Of a DNA stretch of 64,000 nucleotides, positions 37,283 through 44,666 are shown one piece after another. The stretch lies in assembly GCA_044361595.1 (NCBI GenBank), contig JBIKIN010000008.1, forward strand, positions 83,898 to 147,897, written 5' to 3'. The notes under the pieces were generated by a model, which saw only the letters and a list, made by a program, of their open reading frames with translations, did not search any database and was not told where the DNA came from. Numbering within the stretch: the stretch's first letter is position 1; the number at the start of each line of letters is the position of its first letter. The translations under genes were made by a program, and so were the position numbers. The DNA is from Pseudopedobacter sp044361595 (lineage in GTDB: Bacteria > Bacteroidota > Bacteroidia > Sphingobacteriales > Sphingobacteriaceae).

Positions 37283-37672
37283 ATGAAAAACAGAAAAATT
37301 TTTTTAATCGCTGGCTTAATCATATTAATTGCCACGATGCTTTACAATAGCCTATCGCAACCGGGCATTAGCGACTTAACATCAGAATTTAAAGCAATTA
37401 CGGCTACCCGAAACGAACAAAACGACGGCCCAATTTTACGGGCTTATGTGGTTACCATAGACAGCTTGAATATACCCGATATGACCGCCTACGGTAATTT
37501 TATGCCACATACCAAATACGGAAACACCAAAGTTTACTTCTTTTACCCCAATAAACCCTTCCCCAAGAAAATAAATTTAATCTCACCTGTTTTCGACCAA
37601 ACTTTCGAAAAATATTGCTTAGCCGTTTACGAAAAAAATGGAATGGGACAAGTAGTGGTAAGAGATTTTTGA
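37283..37672 (+). CDS. Small membrane-anchored protein of unknown function
   Basis: The 129-residue protein starts MKNRKIFLIAGLIILIATML, a single N-terminal membrane helix. A soluble domain follows with no family I recognise (TRNEQNDGPILRAYVVTIDS; KVYFFYPNKPFPKKINL). It is predicted to face the periplasm. Its upstream 50 bases resemble a duplicated segment at 34.5 kb. The translation is clean and codon use is normal for the window, so it looks like a real gene. Confidence 0.6.
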   Translation: MKNRKIFLIAGLIILIATMLYNSLSQPGISDLTSEFKAITATRNEQNDGPILRAYVVTIDSLNIPDMTAYGNFMPHTKYGNTKVYFFYPNKPFPKKINLISPVFDQTFEKYCLAVYEKNGMGQVVVRDF

Positions 37673-37790
37673 TTGAATGGTTTTGAACTGGTTTTCTTGT
37701 TAGCGACTTTTGTACTGTATAAGTTTTAAGTTAATAGCACAAGTAGCGTATAATCCATTTTAATTCATAATCTCTTCGCAACATTAAAGT

Positions 37791-37816
37791 AGGGTCTCTC
37801 GGATGAGGAACCTGCG
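37791..37816 (+). repeat. Palindromic repeat b (diverged) upstream of the defence operon
   Basis: AGGGTCTCTCGGATGAGGAA plus CCTGCG is a copy of the b palindrome, 91 bases before the controller gene. The inverted relative at 48745-48773 lies beyond the operon and the MFS gene. Confidence 0.7.
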
Positions 37817-37856
37817 TTTTTATTATCAAGAAATACCTTAATAAAAGACACAAAAT

Positions 37857-37887
37857 GTGACTTATAAGCAAATGTATTATGAGTCAC
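37857..37887 (+). promoter_or_regulatory. Candidate controller-protein operator (C-box)
   Basis: GTGACTTATAA (37857-37867) and TTATGAGTCAC (37877-37887) are inverted copies with one mismatch over 11 bases, separated by 9 bases. The GACT/AGTC arms resemble C-boxes of restriction-modification controller proteins. It ends 19 bases before the ATG of the helix-turn-helix gene, where an autoregulatory operator is expected. Confidence 0.7.
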
Positions 37888-37906
37888 GTATTATTATTTT
37901 GTGCTC

Positions 37907-38137
37907 ATGGATATAAAGCAAAAAATTGCTCAGCGTATCAAAGAGTTAAGAGAACATAAAGGTTTAACCCAAGAAGCCTTAGCCTATAAATCTGATGTTG
38001 ACCGTACCTACATGAACCATGTAGAAAATGGCAAACGCAATATTTCAATCATCAATCTTGAAAAAATAATAGTTAACGGTTTAGAAATTTCTATGCTAGA
38101 ATTTTTTAATGTAAACGCATTTCAAAATGGCAGATAA
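37907..38137 (+). CDS. XRE-family controller (C) protein of the R-M operon
   Basis: This 76-residue protein (ATG at 37907; GTG at 37901 would add two residues) is a single helix-turn-helix domain: QKIAQRIKELREHKGLTQEAL, split by the turn, then SDVDRTYMNHVENGKRN, then INLEKIIVNGLEISMLEFF. It is typical of C proteins that delay restriction until methylation is established. It overlaps the methyltransferase gene by 11 bases, and a near-perfect inverted repeat lies just upstream. Regulatory role is inferred from family and position. Confidence 0.88.
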   Translation: MDIKQKIAQRIKELREHKGLTQEALAYKSDVDRTYMNHVENGKRNISIINLEKIIVNGLEISMLEFFNVNAFQNGR

Positions 38138-39389
38138 GCTAAACTACATAGACTTGTTTGCTGGTGCTGGAGGGCTTTCAGAAGGTTTCAAAAGAGCTGG
38201 CTACAACCCAATAGCACATGTTGAAATTGATAAAGCTGCAGTCTATACCTTAAAAACTAGAATAGCTTACTATTATTTAAAAGAAAATAATTTATACCAT
38301 AAATATATTGAGTATTTAAAAGGTGAGATTAACCGAGCCGAACTTTATAAGTTAATTCCAGCAAGTCTGTTAGATTCTGTAATAAACACAGGAATAAGTG
38401 AAGAGAACAATGATTTTATTTTCAATAAAATAGACAACTCATTGCAAGGTAAAGAGGTTGATTTAATTATTGGAGGACCACCTTGCCAAGCCTATTCTTT
38501 GGTTGGTAGAGCCCGCTCTGAAAACAACATGAAGAGTGACCCGAGAAATTACCTCTACGTTCAGTATGCAAATTATTTAGAGAAGTACAATCCTAAAATG
38601 TTTGTATTTGAGAATGTTTTAGGACTAAAATCTGCGGGTAAGGGAGTTTATTTACAAAATATGGAACGTCTTTTTAACAAAAAAGGATATTCCATTCACA
38701 TCTTCACTGTTAAAGCAGAAAATTTTGGTGTTTTACAAAAAAGAAGAAGATTAATTATTGTCGGATGGAAACAAGACTTTATCCCAAGCTTACCCAATTT
38801 AGAAAGTTATAATGCTGGCTTAACAGCTCCAATAGCTGATTTATTTGAAGATTTACCTAAACTACAAGCTGGAGAAGGAAAAGATAAATATTGTAAATAC
38901 TTATCTGAAACAAACAAATATTTAGACGAATCACATATTAGAAATGGGATTGAAATTTTAACACAACATATTTCTAGGCCTCATACTAACCAAGACAAAG
39001 AAATATATCGCGTGGCTGTTAATAAATGGAATGACAAAAAAGAACGTCTTAATTACAATGATTTAGAAAGTCATTTAAAAACTCATAAAAACATCACCTC
39101 TTTTACGGACCGTTTTAAAGTGGTTGCTGAAGATTTAAACACCTCTCATACAGTAGTAGCGCATATATCAAAAGACGGACATTATTACATCCACCCAGAC
39201 ATTGAGCAGAATAGATCTATAAGTGTAAGAGAAGCTGCTCGCTTACAATCCTTTCCTGATGATTTTTATTTTGAAGGAGTAAAAGAAGGAGCAAATAGAA
39301 CCGCAGCATTTAAACAAATTGGTAATGCTGTACCTCCATTAATGGCGAATAAAATTGCGGACCAATTGAAAATACAACTATTAATATGA
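38127..39389 (+). CDS. DNA cytosine-5 methyltransferase
   Basis: The 420-residue protein has C5-MTase motifs in order: I (DLFAGAGGLSEGF), IV (GGPPCQAYSLVGRAR with catalytic C120), VI (FENV, E162), VIII (QKRRRLIIVG), IX (REAARLQSFPDDFYF) and X (QIGNAVPPLMA). The stretch between motifs I and IV is longer than usual (catalytic Cys at 120). The target-recognition region lies between VIII and IX (about 220-360); its specificity cannot be read from sequence. It protects self DNA, with the other operon products acting on unmodified DNA. It overlaps the controller gene by 11 bases. Confidence 0.95.
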   Translation: MADKLNYIDLFAGAGGLSEGFKRAGYNPIAHVEIDKAAVYTLKTRIAYYYLKENNLYHKYIEYLKGEINRAELYKLIPASLLDSVINTGISEENNDFIFNKIDNSLQGKEVDLIIGGPPCQAYSLVGRARSENNMKSDPRNYLYVQYANYLEKYNPKMFVFENVLGLKSAGKGVYLQNMERLFNKKGYSIHIFTVKAENFGVLQKRRRLIIVGWKQDFIPSLPNLESYNAGLTAPIADLFEDLPKLQAGEGKDKYCKYLSETNKYLDESHIRNGIEILTQHISRPHTNQDKEIYRVAVNKWNDKKERLNYNDLESHLKTHKNITSFTDRFKVVAEDLNTSHTVVAHISKDGHYYIHPDIEQNRSISVREAARLQSFPDDFYFEGVKEGANRTAAFKQIGNAVPPLMANKIADQLKIQLLI

Positions 39390-39417
39390 TATAAATACAA
39401 ATAAAATATCCCAACCT

Positions 39418-40896
39418 ATGGATTATACTCTTTTAAATACAACTGATGCCGCACCTGATGCGAGTTCAATGATTGAAACTTTCCGAGCAATTGGATATTC
39501 TATTGAAACAGCTATTGCGGACATAATTGACAACTCTATAACTGCCGGAGCAAAAAACATTTGGGTAGATTATAACTGGAAAGGCTCAAATACTACACTT
39601 TCAATTTTGGATGATGGTATTGGGATGAACAACGAACAGCTTATACAAGCTATGCGACCCGGAAGCAAAAACCCACTTGATGAAAGGAATAGCAATGACT
39701 TAGGAAGATTTGGTTTAGGACTTAAAACAGCATCCTTTTCACAATCAAGAAAATTTACTGTTTTTTCAAAAGCTATTGACTACAATCCCGTTTATTGGAG
39801 TTGGGATTTAGATTTCGTTAATCAAAATGATGCTTGGAAATTAATAAGATATATACCTGAAGAGGAAAGTTGGCTTAAAAAAATAGAAGCTTTAGAATCT
39901 GGAACTTTTGTTATTTGGTGGGATTTAGACCGATTTACTAAAGACACTTCTGAAGATAGTATAGAAGCGAAAAGTAAGTTTTTGGGGATTATGGATTCTG
40001 TCAAATCGCACTTATCTATGGTTTTTCATAGGTTTATGGAAGACGGCCTTAAAATTCATTTTAGAGAGCGACTTATTATACCTTGGGATCCATTTATGCT
40101 TGGTGTAGAAGGATTACAAACTAAACCTGAAACACGATTAGAACAAGGTTCTATTAAAATTAAGGGTTTCATTTTGCCTCATCGTTCTAAACTTACTGCA
40201 GAACAATATCAATACGGAAAAGGTCCAAAAGATAGTTGGACCGCCCATCAAGGTTTTCATGTTTATCGTAATAAAAGGCTTTTAGTTTCGGGTGATTGGC
40301 TTGGATTATTCAAAAGAGAAGTTCATTATGACCTTTGTAGAATTCAAATAGACTTGCCAAATAATTTTGATAACGATTGGCAGATTGATATTAAAAAATC
40401 AATTGCTAGACCACCTTCTAGATATTTAGAACAGATTTTGTCATTAGCAAAAGAGGTACGAAACCAAGCAGTAGAAGTGTATCGTCACAAAGGGAAAATA
40501 CTCAAGCGAAAATTAGCCTCTGATGAATTCTTTCACTTTTGGGAAGAAAGAGCAAGACACGGTAAACGATTTTATAAAATTAATCGAAATCATCCAATAT
40601 TAAATGACTTGTTTTCCAAATCTGGAGATTTAAAAAAAGAGATAGAAAAAGTTATTCAATTTATTGAGGAAACTGTACCTGTTCCATTGATAACTCTGCA
40701 AGAAAGTGAAAGTGAGAAACCACATGGGCAACCTTTTGAAGGTATAGATCATAATGCGATTAAGGAAACTATGCAAAAGCTATTTAATGACTCTATTTCT
40801 AATGGTATGTCAATCGAGAAAGCAAAGGCAAGAATACTAAACACTGAACCCTATAATTTCTACCCAGAATATATTGAATTTTTAACTAATGAGTAA
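39418..40896 (+). CDS. MutL/MORC-like GHKL ATPase of the R-M operon
   Basis: The 492-residue protein has a GHKL ATPase domain: N-box AIADIIDNS (D35, N39), G1 DDGIGM and G2 GRFGLGLKTAS. These MutL-homologous ATPases are found in restriction-modification neighbourhoods and are related to eukaryotic MORC proteins (computational work by Iyer, Abhiman and Aravind, 2008). Residues 200-490 form a family-specific region with no endonuclease motif seen. It probably couples ATP-driven clamp or loop movement to target recognition. Its stop overlaps the Z1 gene start by 8 bases. Confidence 0.87.
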   Translation: MDYTLLNTTDAAPDASSMIETFRAIGYSIETAIADIIDNSITAGAKNIWVDYNWKGSNTTLSILDDGIGMNNEQLIQAMRPGSKNPLDERNSNDLGRFGLGLKTASFSQSRKFTVFSKAIDYNPVYWSWDLDFVNQNDAWKLIRYIPEEESWLKKIEALESGTFVIWWDLDRFTKDTSEDSIEAKSKFLGIMDSVKSHLSMVFHRFMEDGLKIHFRERLIIPWDPFMLGVEGLQTKPETRLEQGSIKIKGFILPHRSKLTAEQYQYGKGPKDSWTAHQGFHVYRNKRLLVSGDWLGLFKREVHYDLCRIQIDLPNNFDNDWQIDIKKSIARPPSRYLEQILSLAKEVRNQAVEVYRHKGKILKRKLASDEFFHFWEERARHGKRFYKINRNHPILNDLFSKSGDLKKEIEKVIQFIEETVPVPLITLQESESEKPHGQPFEGIDHNAIKETMQKLFNDSISNGMSIEKAKARILNTEPYNFYPEYIEFLTNE

Positions 40897-43672
40897 AAAA
40901 GACCCTATAAAAAACATTCGACAATTACTATCTGACAGTTCATCTTACACAAGAGAAGAAATTGAAGATGCCGTTGATGAAGTGCTTAAAATGAAGTATT
41001 TCATAAATGAAAACCGTGAAATGCTTGTAAGAAGAATTGAAGAACTTTATACAATTCGGCAAGATGAATTTAGGTCAATTGAAAAAGCTGATGAAAACCT
41101 ACCTTGGTTAAATGAGAAAAGAGCTGAATTAGATTTTTCAAATGGTTTTTGGGGCAGATATAGAGAATACCTCGAAATAGAAAAGAATTTTGCACCAGAA
41201 GTTATAAATAAACTAGATAGACTTACAGATAGCATTCTTGATAATTTATTTGACCCATCACTAAAAATCACAATAAATAAGAAAGGTTTAGTTGTTGGTC
41301 AAGTTCAATCAGGAAAAACAGCAAATTATACTGGTCTCGTTTGTAAAGCTGCCGATTCTGGATTCAAATTAATAATTATTATGGCAGGTATTCATAATAA
41401 TTTAAGAAGCCAAACGCAACTTAGAATTGATGAAAGTTTTTTAGGATTTGATACGCAACATACTAGAGCTTTTGACCAGAGAAGTATTCAAATAGGTGTT
41501 GGTGACCCTTACTTTGGTTCCCCTATTGTTGCTCATTCTCTAACTTCTAGCATTGAAAAAGGCGATTTTACTCAAGGTGCTGCAAACGCCTTGGGTTTAA
41601 ACTTTAATACTTCTGAACCAATTGTTGCCGTAATTAAGAAAAATCCTCACGTACTCAGAAGAATACATCAATGGCTCGCAGCTCAAGCAAATGAAGACAA
41701 TGAGCTAGGGCGAGTAATTCGTAATAAATCACTCTTACTTATAGATGATGAAGCAGACAATGCTTCAATTAACATTTCAAATGACCCTGAAAAACAGAGT
41801 TCTATCAATGGTTGGATTACACAAATACTAAATCTATTTGGGAAAAATGCTTATGTAGGTTACACAGCGACTCCATTTGCTAACATTTTTATACCGCTTG
41901 ATGACCAAAATTTATTTCCAAGGAACTTTATAAAAAATATCCCAGCTCCTTCCAACTATATTGGACCAGAAAAAGTATTTGGATTTAGTCCATTAGCAGA
42001 AGATGAGGCTTCAAATACGGTTTTACCAATTGTAAACAGGATAAATGACTACAGTGGATTTGTTCCTGATAGACATAAAAAAGATGACCAGCTACCATCT
42101 TCACTACCGGAATCTTTAAAAAGGGCAATACGCTGTTTTATAATTACTTGCGCTATAAGAAGATTAAGGGGCCAAACAACGGTTCATAATTCAATGCTGA
42201 TTCACGTTTCACGTTTTATGCGTTGGCAAGACCATATTGCAGAATTAGTTTCAAATCAATTCATTTATTATCGAAGAGGAATCGACCAAAATGATGCAAT
42301 AATTTTAGATGAGTTAAAATCTACTTATCAACAGGATGAAAATGGGTTCAAGTCTTATGTGTCGGTTTCTAAACAAATTTTAGATTCAGAACTCAAAAAT
42401 TTAGATTCCCAAATTCAAGTTCATAAATGGAGTGAAGTTTTACAACATTTAAATGATGCTGCTTCAAGAATTGAAGTGAAATCAATTCACGGTGGGTCAG
42501 GCGAAGCTTTAGACTATTTTGACCACAAAAATGGTCTTTCAGTAATTGCAGTTGGTGGCAACAAGCTTTCAAGAGGATTGACTTTAGAGGGGCTTTCTAT
42601 AAGTTACTATTTAAGAGCTTCTAGAATGTATGATACTCTAATGCAAATGGGGCGTTGGTTTGGTTACAGAGGTGGATATGTTGATTTGTGTCGACTTTTC
42701 ACAAGTAGAGAATTGAATGAATGGTTTTGCCATATAACACAAGCCTCTGAGGAACTTAGAGAAGAGTTTGATTATATGTCAGATGTGGCAGGCTCAACTC
42801 CAGAGCAATATGCCTTAAAAGTTAGAACACATCCTGGCGTTCTGCAAATTTCGGCAACAAATAAAATGCGTTCTGCAATTACTGTTCAGATTTCTTGGGC
42901 AGGAAGATTAGTCGAATCTTACGAGTTTAAAAAAGACATTTCAGTTATAGACAATAACATCAGGAGCACTCAAAAATTCATATCAGGATTACCAGCTAAT
43001 TTCATTTCTAAACCAAATGCTTCTGTTTGGTATGATATTCCAGCTGACCAAGTAATCAACTTTTTTGAAGGAATTCAGTCAGTTGAAAACCTTAAAAAAG
43101 CAGAACCCAGAAAGATAATCCAATTCATCACTACTCAATTGCGTAATGGAGAATTAACAGATTGGAGAATTGCTCTAATGTCTAAACCTAATGCTAAAAA
43201 TAACTCAAATATTGTCGTAAGTGGTACTACTGTTTCAATCGGTCAATGGAAAAGAACAGAAGATGATAAGAATTCTAGCGAACAACTTTACTATTTAAGA
43301 AAATCCCATATAATAAGTCCATCTGACGAATTTATTGATTTTACAGATGACGAATACGAAAGAGCTATGGTTCTAACTAACCAGCAAAGAAAAAAGGATG
43401 GTAAAGCTATGTATCCTAATGGGCAAATAGTGAGAAATGAGTTAAGGAACCCTAGAAACCCATTGCTTTTAGTTTACCTTCTTGACCCTGAAGAAAGCAT
43501 AGATTCAAAAAATCCAATGCCAAAAGGTACAGACCCATTTGTAGGTTATGCAATAAGCTTTCCGAAAAGTAATTATAACGCACCGGTATCTTATGCTGTT
43601 AATGAGGAGTTACTCGACAGATTTGATGTTGTTGAAGAAGATTTTGAAGAATATGGAGATGACGAAGATTGA
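40889..43672 (+). CDS. Z1-domain putative endonuclease/helicase ATPase
   Basis: The 927-residue protein has a superfamily-II-like ATPase domain: Walker A GQVQSGKT (137-144), Walker B LLIDDEAD (DDEAD at 286-290), motif III-like YTATPFAN (325-332) and a C-terminal-lobe motif QMGRWFGYR (about 585-593). The Z1 domain (Pfam family) covers the centre. Proteins of this type occur with MutL homologues in restriction-modification systems and probably translocate DNA to bring in the nuclease. The C-terminal 230 residues have no named fold. The upstream gene overlaps by 8 bases; the downstream nuclease start lies inside its last codons. Confidence 0.87.
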   Translation: MSKKDPIKNIRQLLSDSSSYTREEIEDAVDEVLKMKYFINENREMLVRRIEELYTIRQDEFRSIEKADENLPWLNEKRAELDFSNGFWGRYREYLEIEKNFAPEVINKLDRLTDSILDNLFDPSLKITINKKGLVVGQVQSGKTANYTGLVCKAADSGFKLIIIMAGIHNNLRSQTQLRIDESFLGFDTQHTRAFDQRSIQIGVGDPYFGSPIVAHSLTSSIEKGDFTQGAANALGLNFNTSEPIVAVIKKNPHVLRRIHQWLAAQANEDNELGRVIRNKSLLLIDDEADNASINISNDPEKQSSINGWITQILNLFGKNAYVGYTATPFANIFIPLDDQNLFPRNFIKNIPAPSNYIGPEKVFGFSPLAEDEASNTVLPIVNRINDYSGFVPDRHKKDDQLPSSLPESLKRAIRCFIITCAIRRLRGQTTVHNSMLIHVSRFMRWQDHIAELVSNQFIYYRRGIDQNDAIILDELKSTYQQDENGFKSYVSVSKQILDSELKNLDSQIQVHKWSEVLQHLNDAASRIEVKSIHGGSGEALDYFDHKNGLSVIAVGGNKLSRGLTLEGLSISYYLRASRMYDTLMQMGRWFGYRGGYVDLCRLFTSRELNEWFCHITQASEELREEFDYMSDVAGSTPEQYALKVRTHPGVLQISATNKMRSAITVQISWAGRLVESYEFKKDISVIDNNIRSTQKFISGLPANFISKPNASVWYDIPADQVINFFEGIQSVENLKKAEPRKIIQFITTQLRNGELTDWRIALMSKPNAKNNSNIVVSGTTVSIGQWKRTEDDKNSSEQLYYLRKSHIISPSDEFIDFTDDEYERAMVLTNQQRKKDGKAMYPNGQIVRNELRNPRNPLLLVYLLDPEESIDSKNPMPKGTDPFVGYAISFPKSNYNAPVSYAVNEELLDRFDVVEEDFEEYGDDED

Positions 43673-44666
43673 AAATATTTGGATTGGATTAGAGAGTGAA
43701 ACTTCCAATCATTCAGGTTTACTTTACAAGCGCTATTCGGCAGAAGTACTGCCTGATGTTTTTATTGCATTAAAAGCGCCTGAAAAATTAAGGTGTATTG
43801 CTTTTAGAATAAGTGTTGTTTTTCCATTTGATGAAAACCAATGGAATAAGCTCAAAGACATCAAGATTGAAACATTATCTGATGATAGAGATAAGTCAAA
43901 GAAATTTTTACTTATACTTTTATTAAACAAACAACATAAAGATATTTTCTCTACGCTTTGTGAAGATTTGATATTTGGAGTTTCTGAGGTAAAAACAGAG
44001 CAAACTTTGGTTGAAAAATTATTGGAACGTTTGGCTAAATGGCAATCTTTGTTTGAAAAAGTTGGCAAGCAAGGATTGTCAGACGAAGCACAAAGAGGTC
44101 TTTATGGTGAGATTTATTTCTTACGTTTTTTCTTGAGCAATACATCTGATAAAAATTATTGTCTCAAATCTTGGCTTGGCCCAGAAAAGTCCATCCAAGA
44201 TTTTCAATACTCAAACTGGGCAGTTGAAGTAAAAACTACACACGGTAATAATCATCAAAAAATTCATATCACGAGTGAAAGACAATTAGACGATTCGATC
44301 ATTGAAAAAATATTTTTATTTCATCTTTCACTAGATGTAAGAGTAGGAAATGGAGAATCATTGAATATACTCATTGACGAAGTTGCAGAAATATTGAATA
44401 ATAATACAATGGCTTCTAACCTGTTTAAGCTAAAATTATTAGAATCTGGATATTATGAAATTCACAAACCTCTGTATGATGAGAGAGGTTACACTATTCG
44501 ACAAGAAAATCTATATAGAGTTTCGGGTAATTTCCCAAGAATAACTGAAAATCAAATACCAATTGGTGTTGGTGATGTGAGATATTCCATTGTTCTTTCA
44601 GAATCTGAGGAATGGCGAATAAATAAAGAAAATCTATTTGAAAACATTTTACCTAAAAAAATATGA
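43659..44666 (+). CDS. PD-(D/E)XK-motif nuclease of the R-M operon (DUF4420-like)
   Basis: The ATG at 43659 gives 335 residues (MTKIENIWIGLESE). It overlaps the end of the Z1 gene by 14 bases; an upstream in-frame ATG at 43593 would add 22 residues that look like the Z1 tail read out of frame. The nuclease signature is D181-x8-E190-x-K192 (IQDFQ...WAVEVKTT), as expected for the PD-(D/E)XK fold. An upstream GLYGEIYFLRFF helix is typical of this Pfam 'PD-(D/E)XK motif protein' family. It is the likely DNA-cleaving subunit. The stop overlaps the AIPR start (ATGA). Confidence 0.87.
   Translation: MTKIENIWIGLESETSNHSGLLYKRYSAEVLPDVFIALKAPEKLRCIAFRISVVFPFDENQWNKLKDIKIETLSDDRDKSKKFLLILLLNKQHKDIFSTLCEDLIFGVSEVKTEQTLVEKLLERLAKWQSLFEKVGKQGLSDEAQRGLYGEIYFLRFFLSNTSDKNYCLKSWLGPEKSIQDFQYSNWAVEVKTTHGNNHQKIHITSERQLDDSIIEKIFLFHLSLDVRVGNGESLNILIDEVAEILNNNTMASNLFKLKLLESGYYEIHKPLYDERGYTIRQENLYRVSGNFPRITENQIPIGVGDVRYSIVLSESEEWRINKENLFENILPKKI

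Noticed and set aside
43593..43658. Upstream start for the PD-(D/E)XK gene
   Set aside because: It would add 22 residues that are the Z1 tail read in another frame; the ATG at 43659 gives the usual family start.
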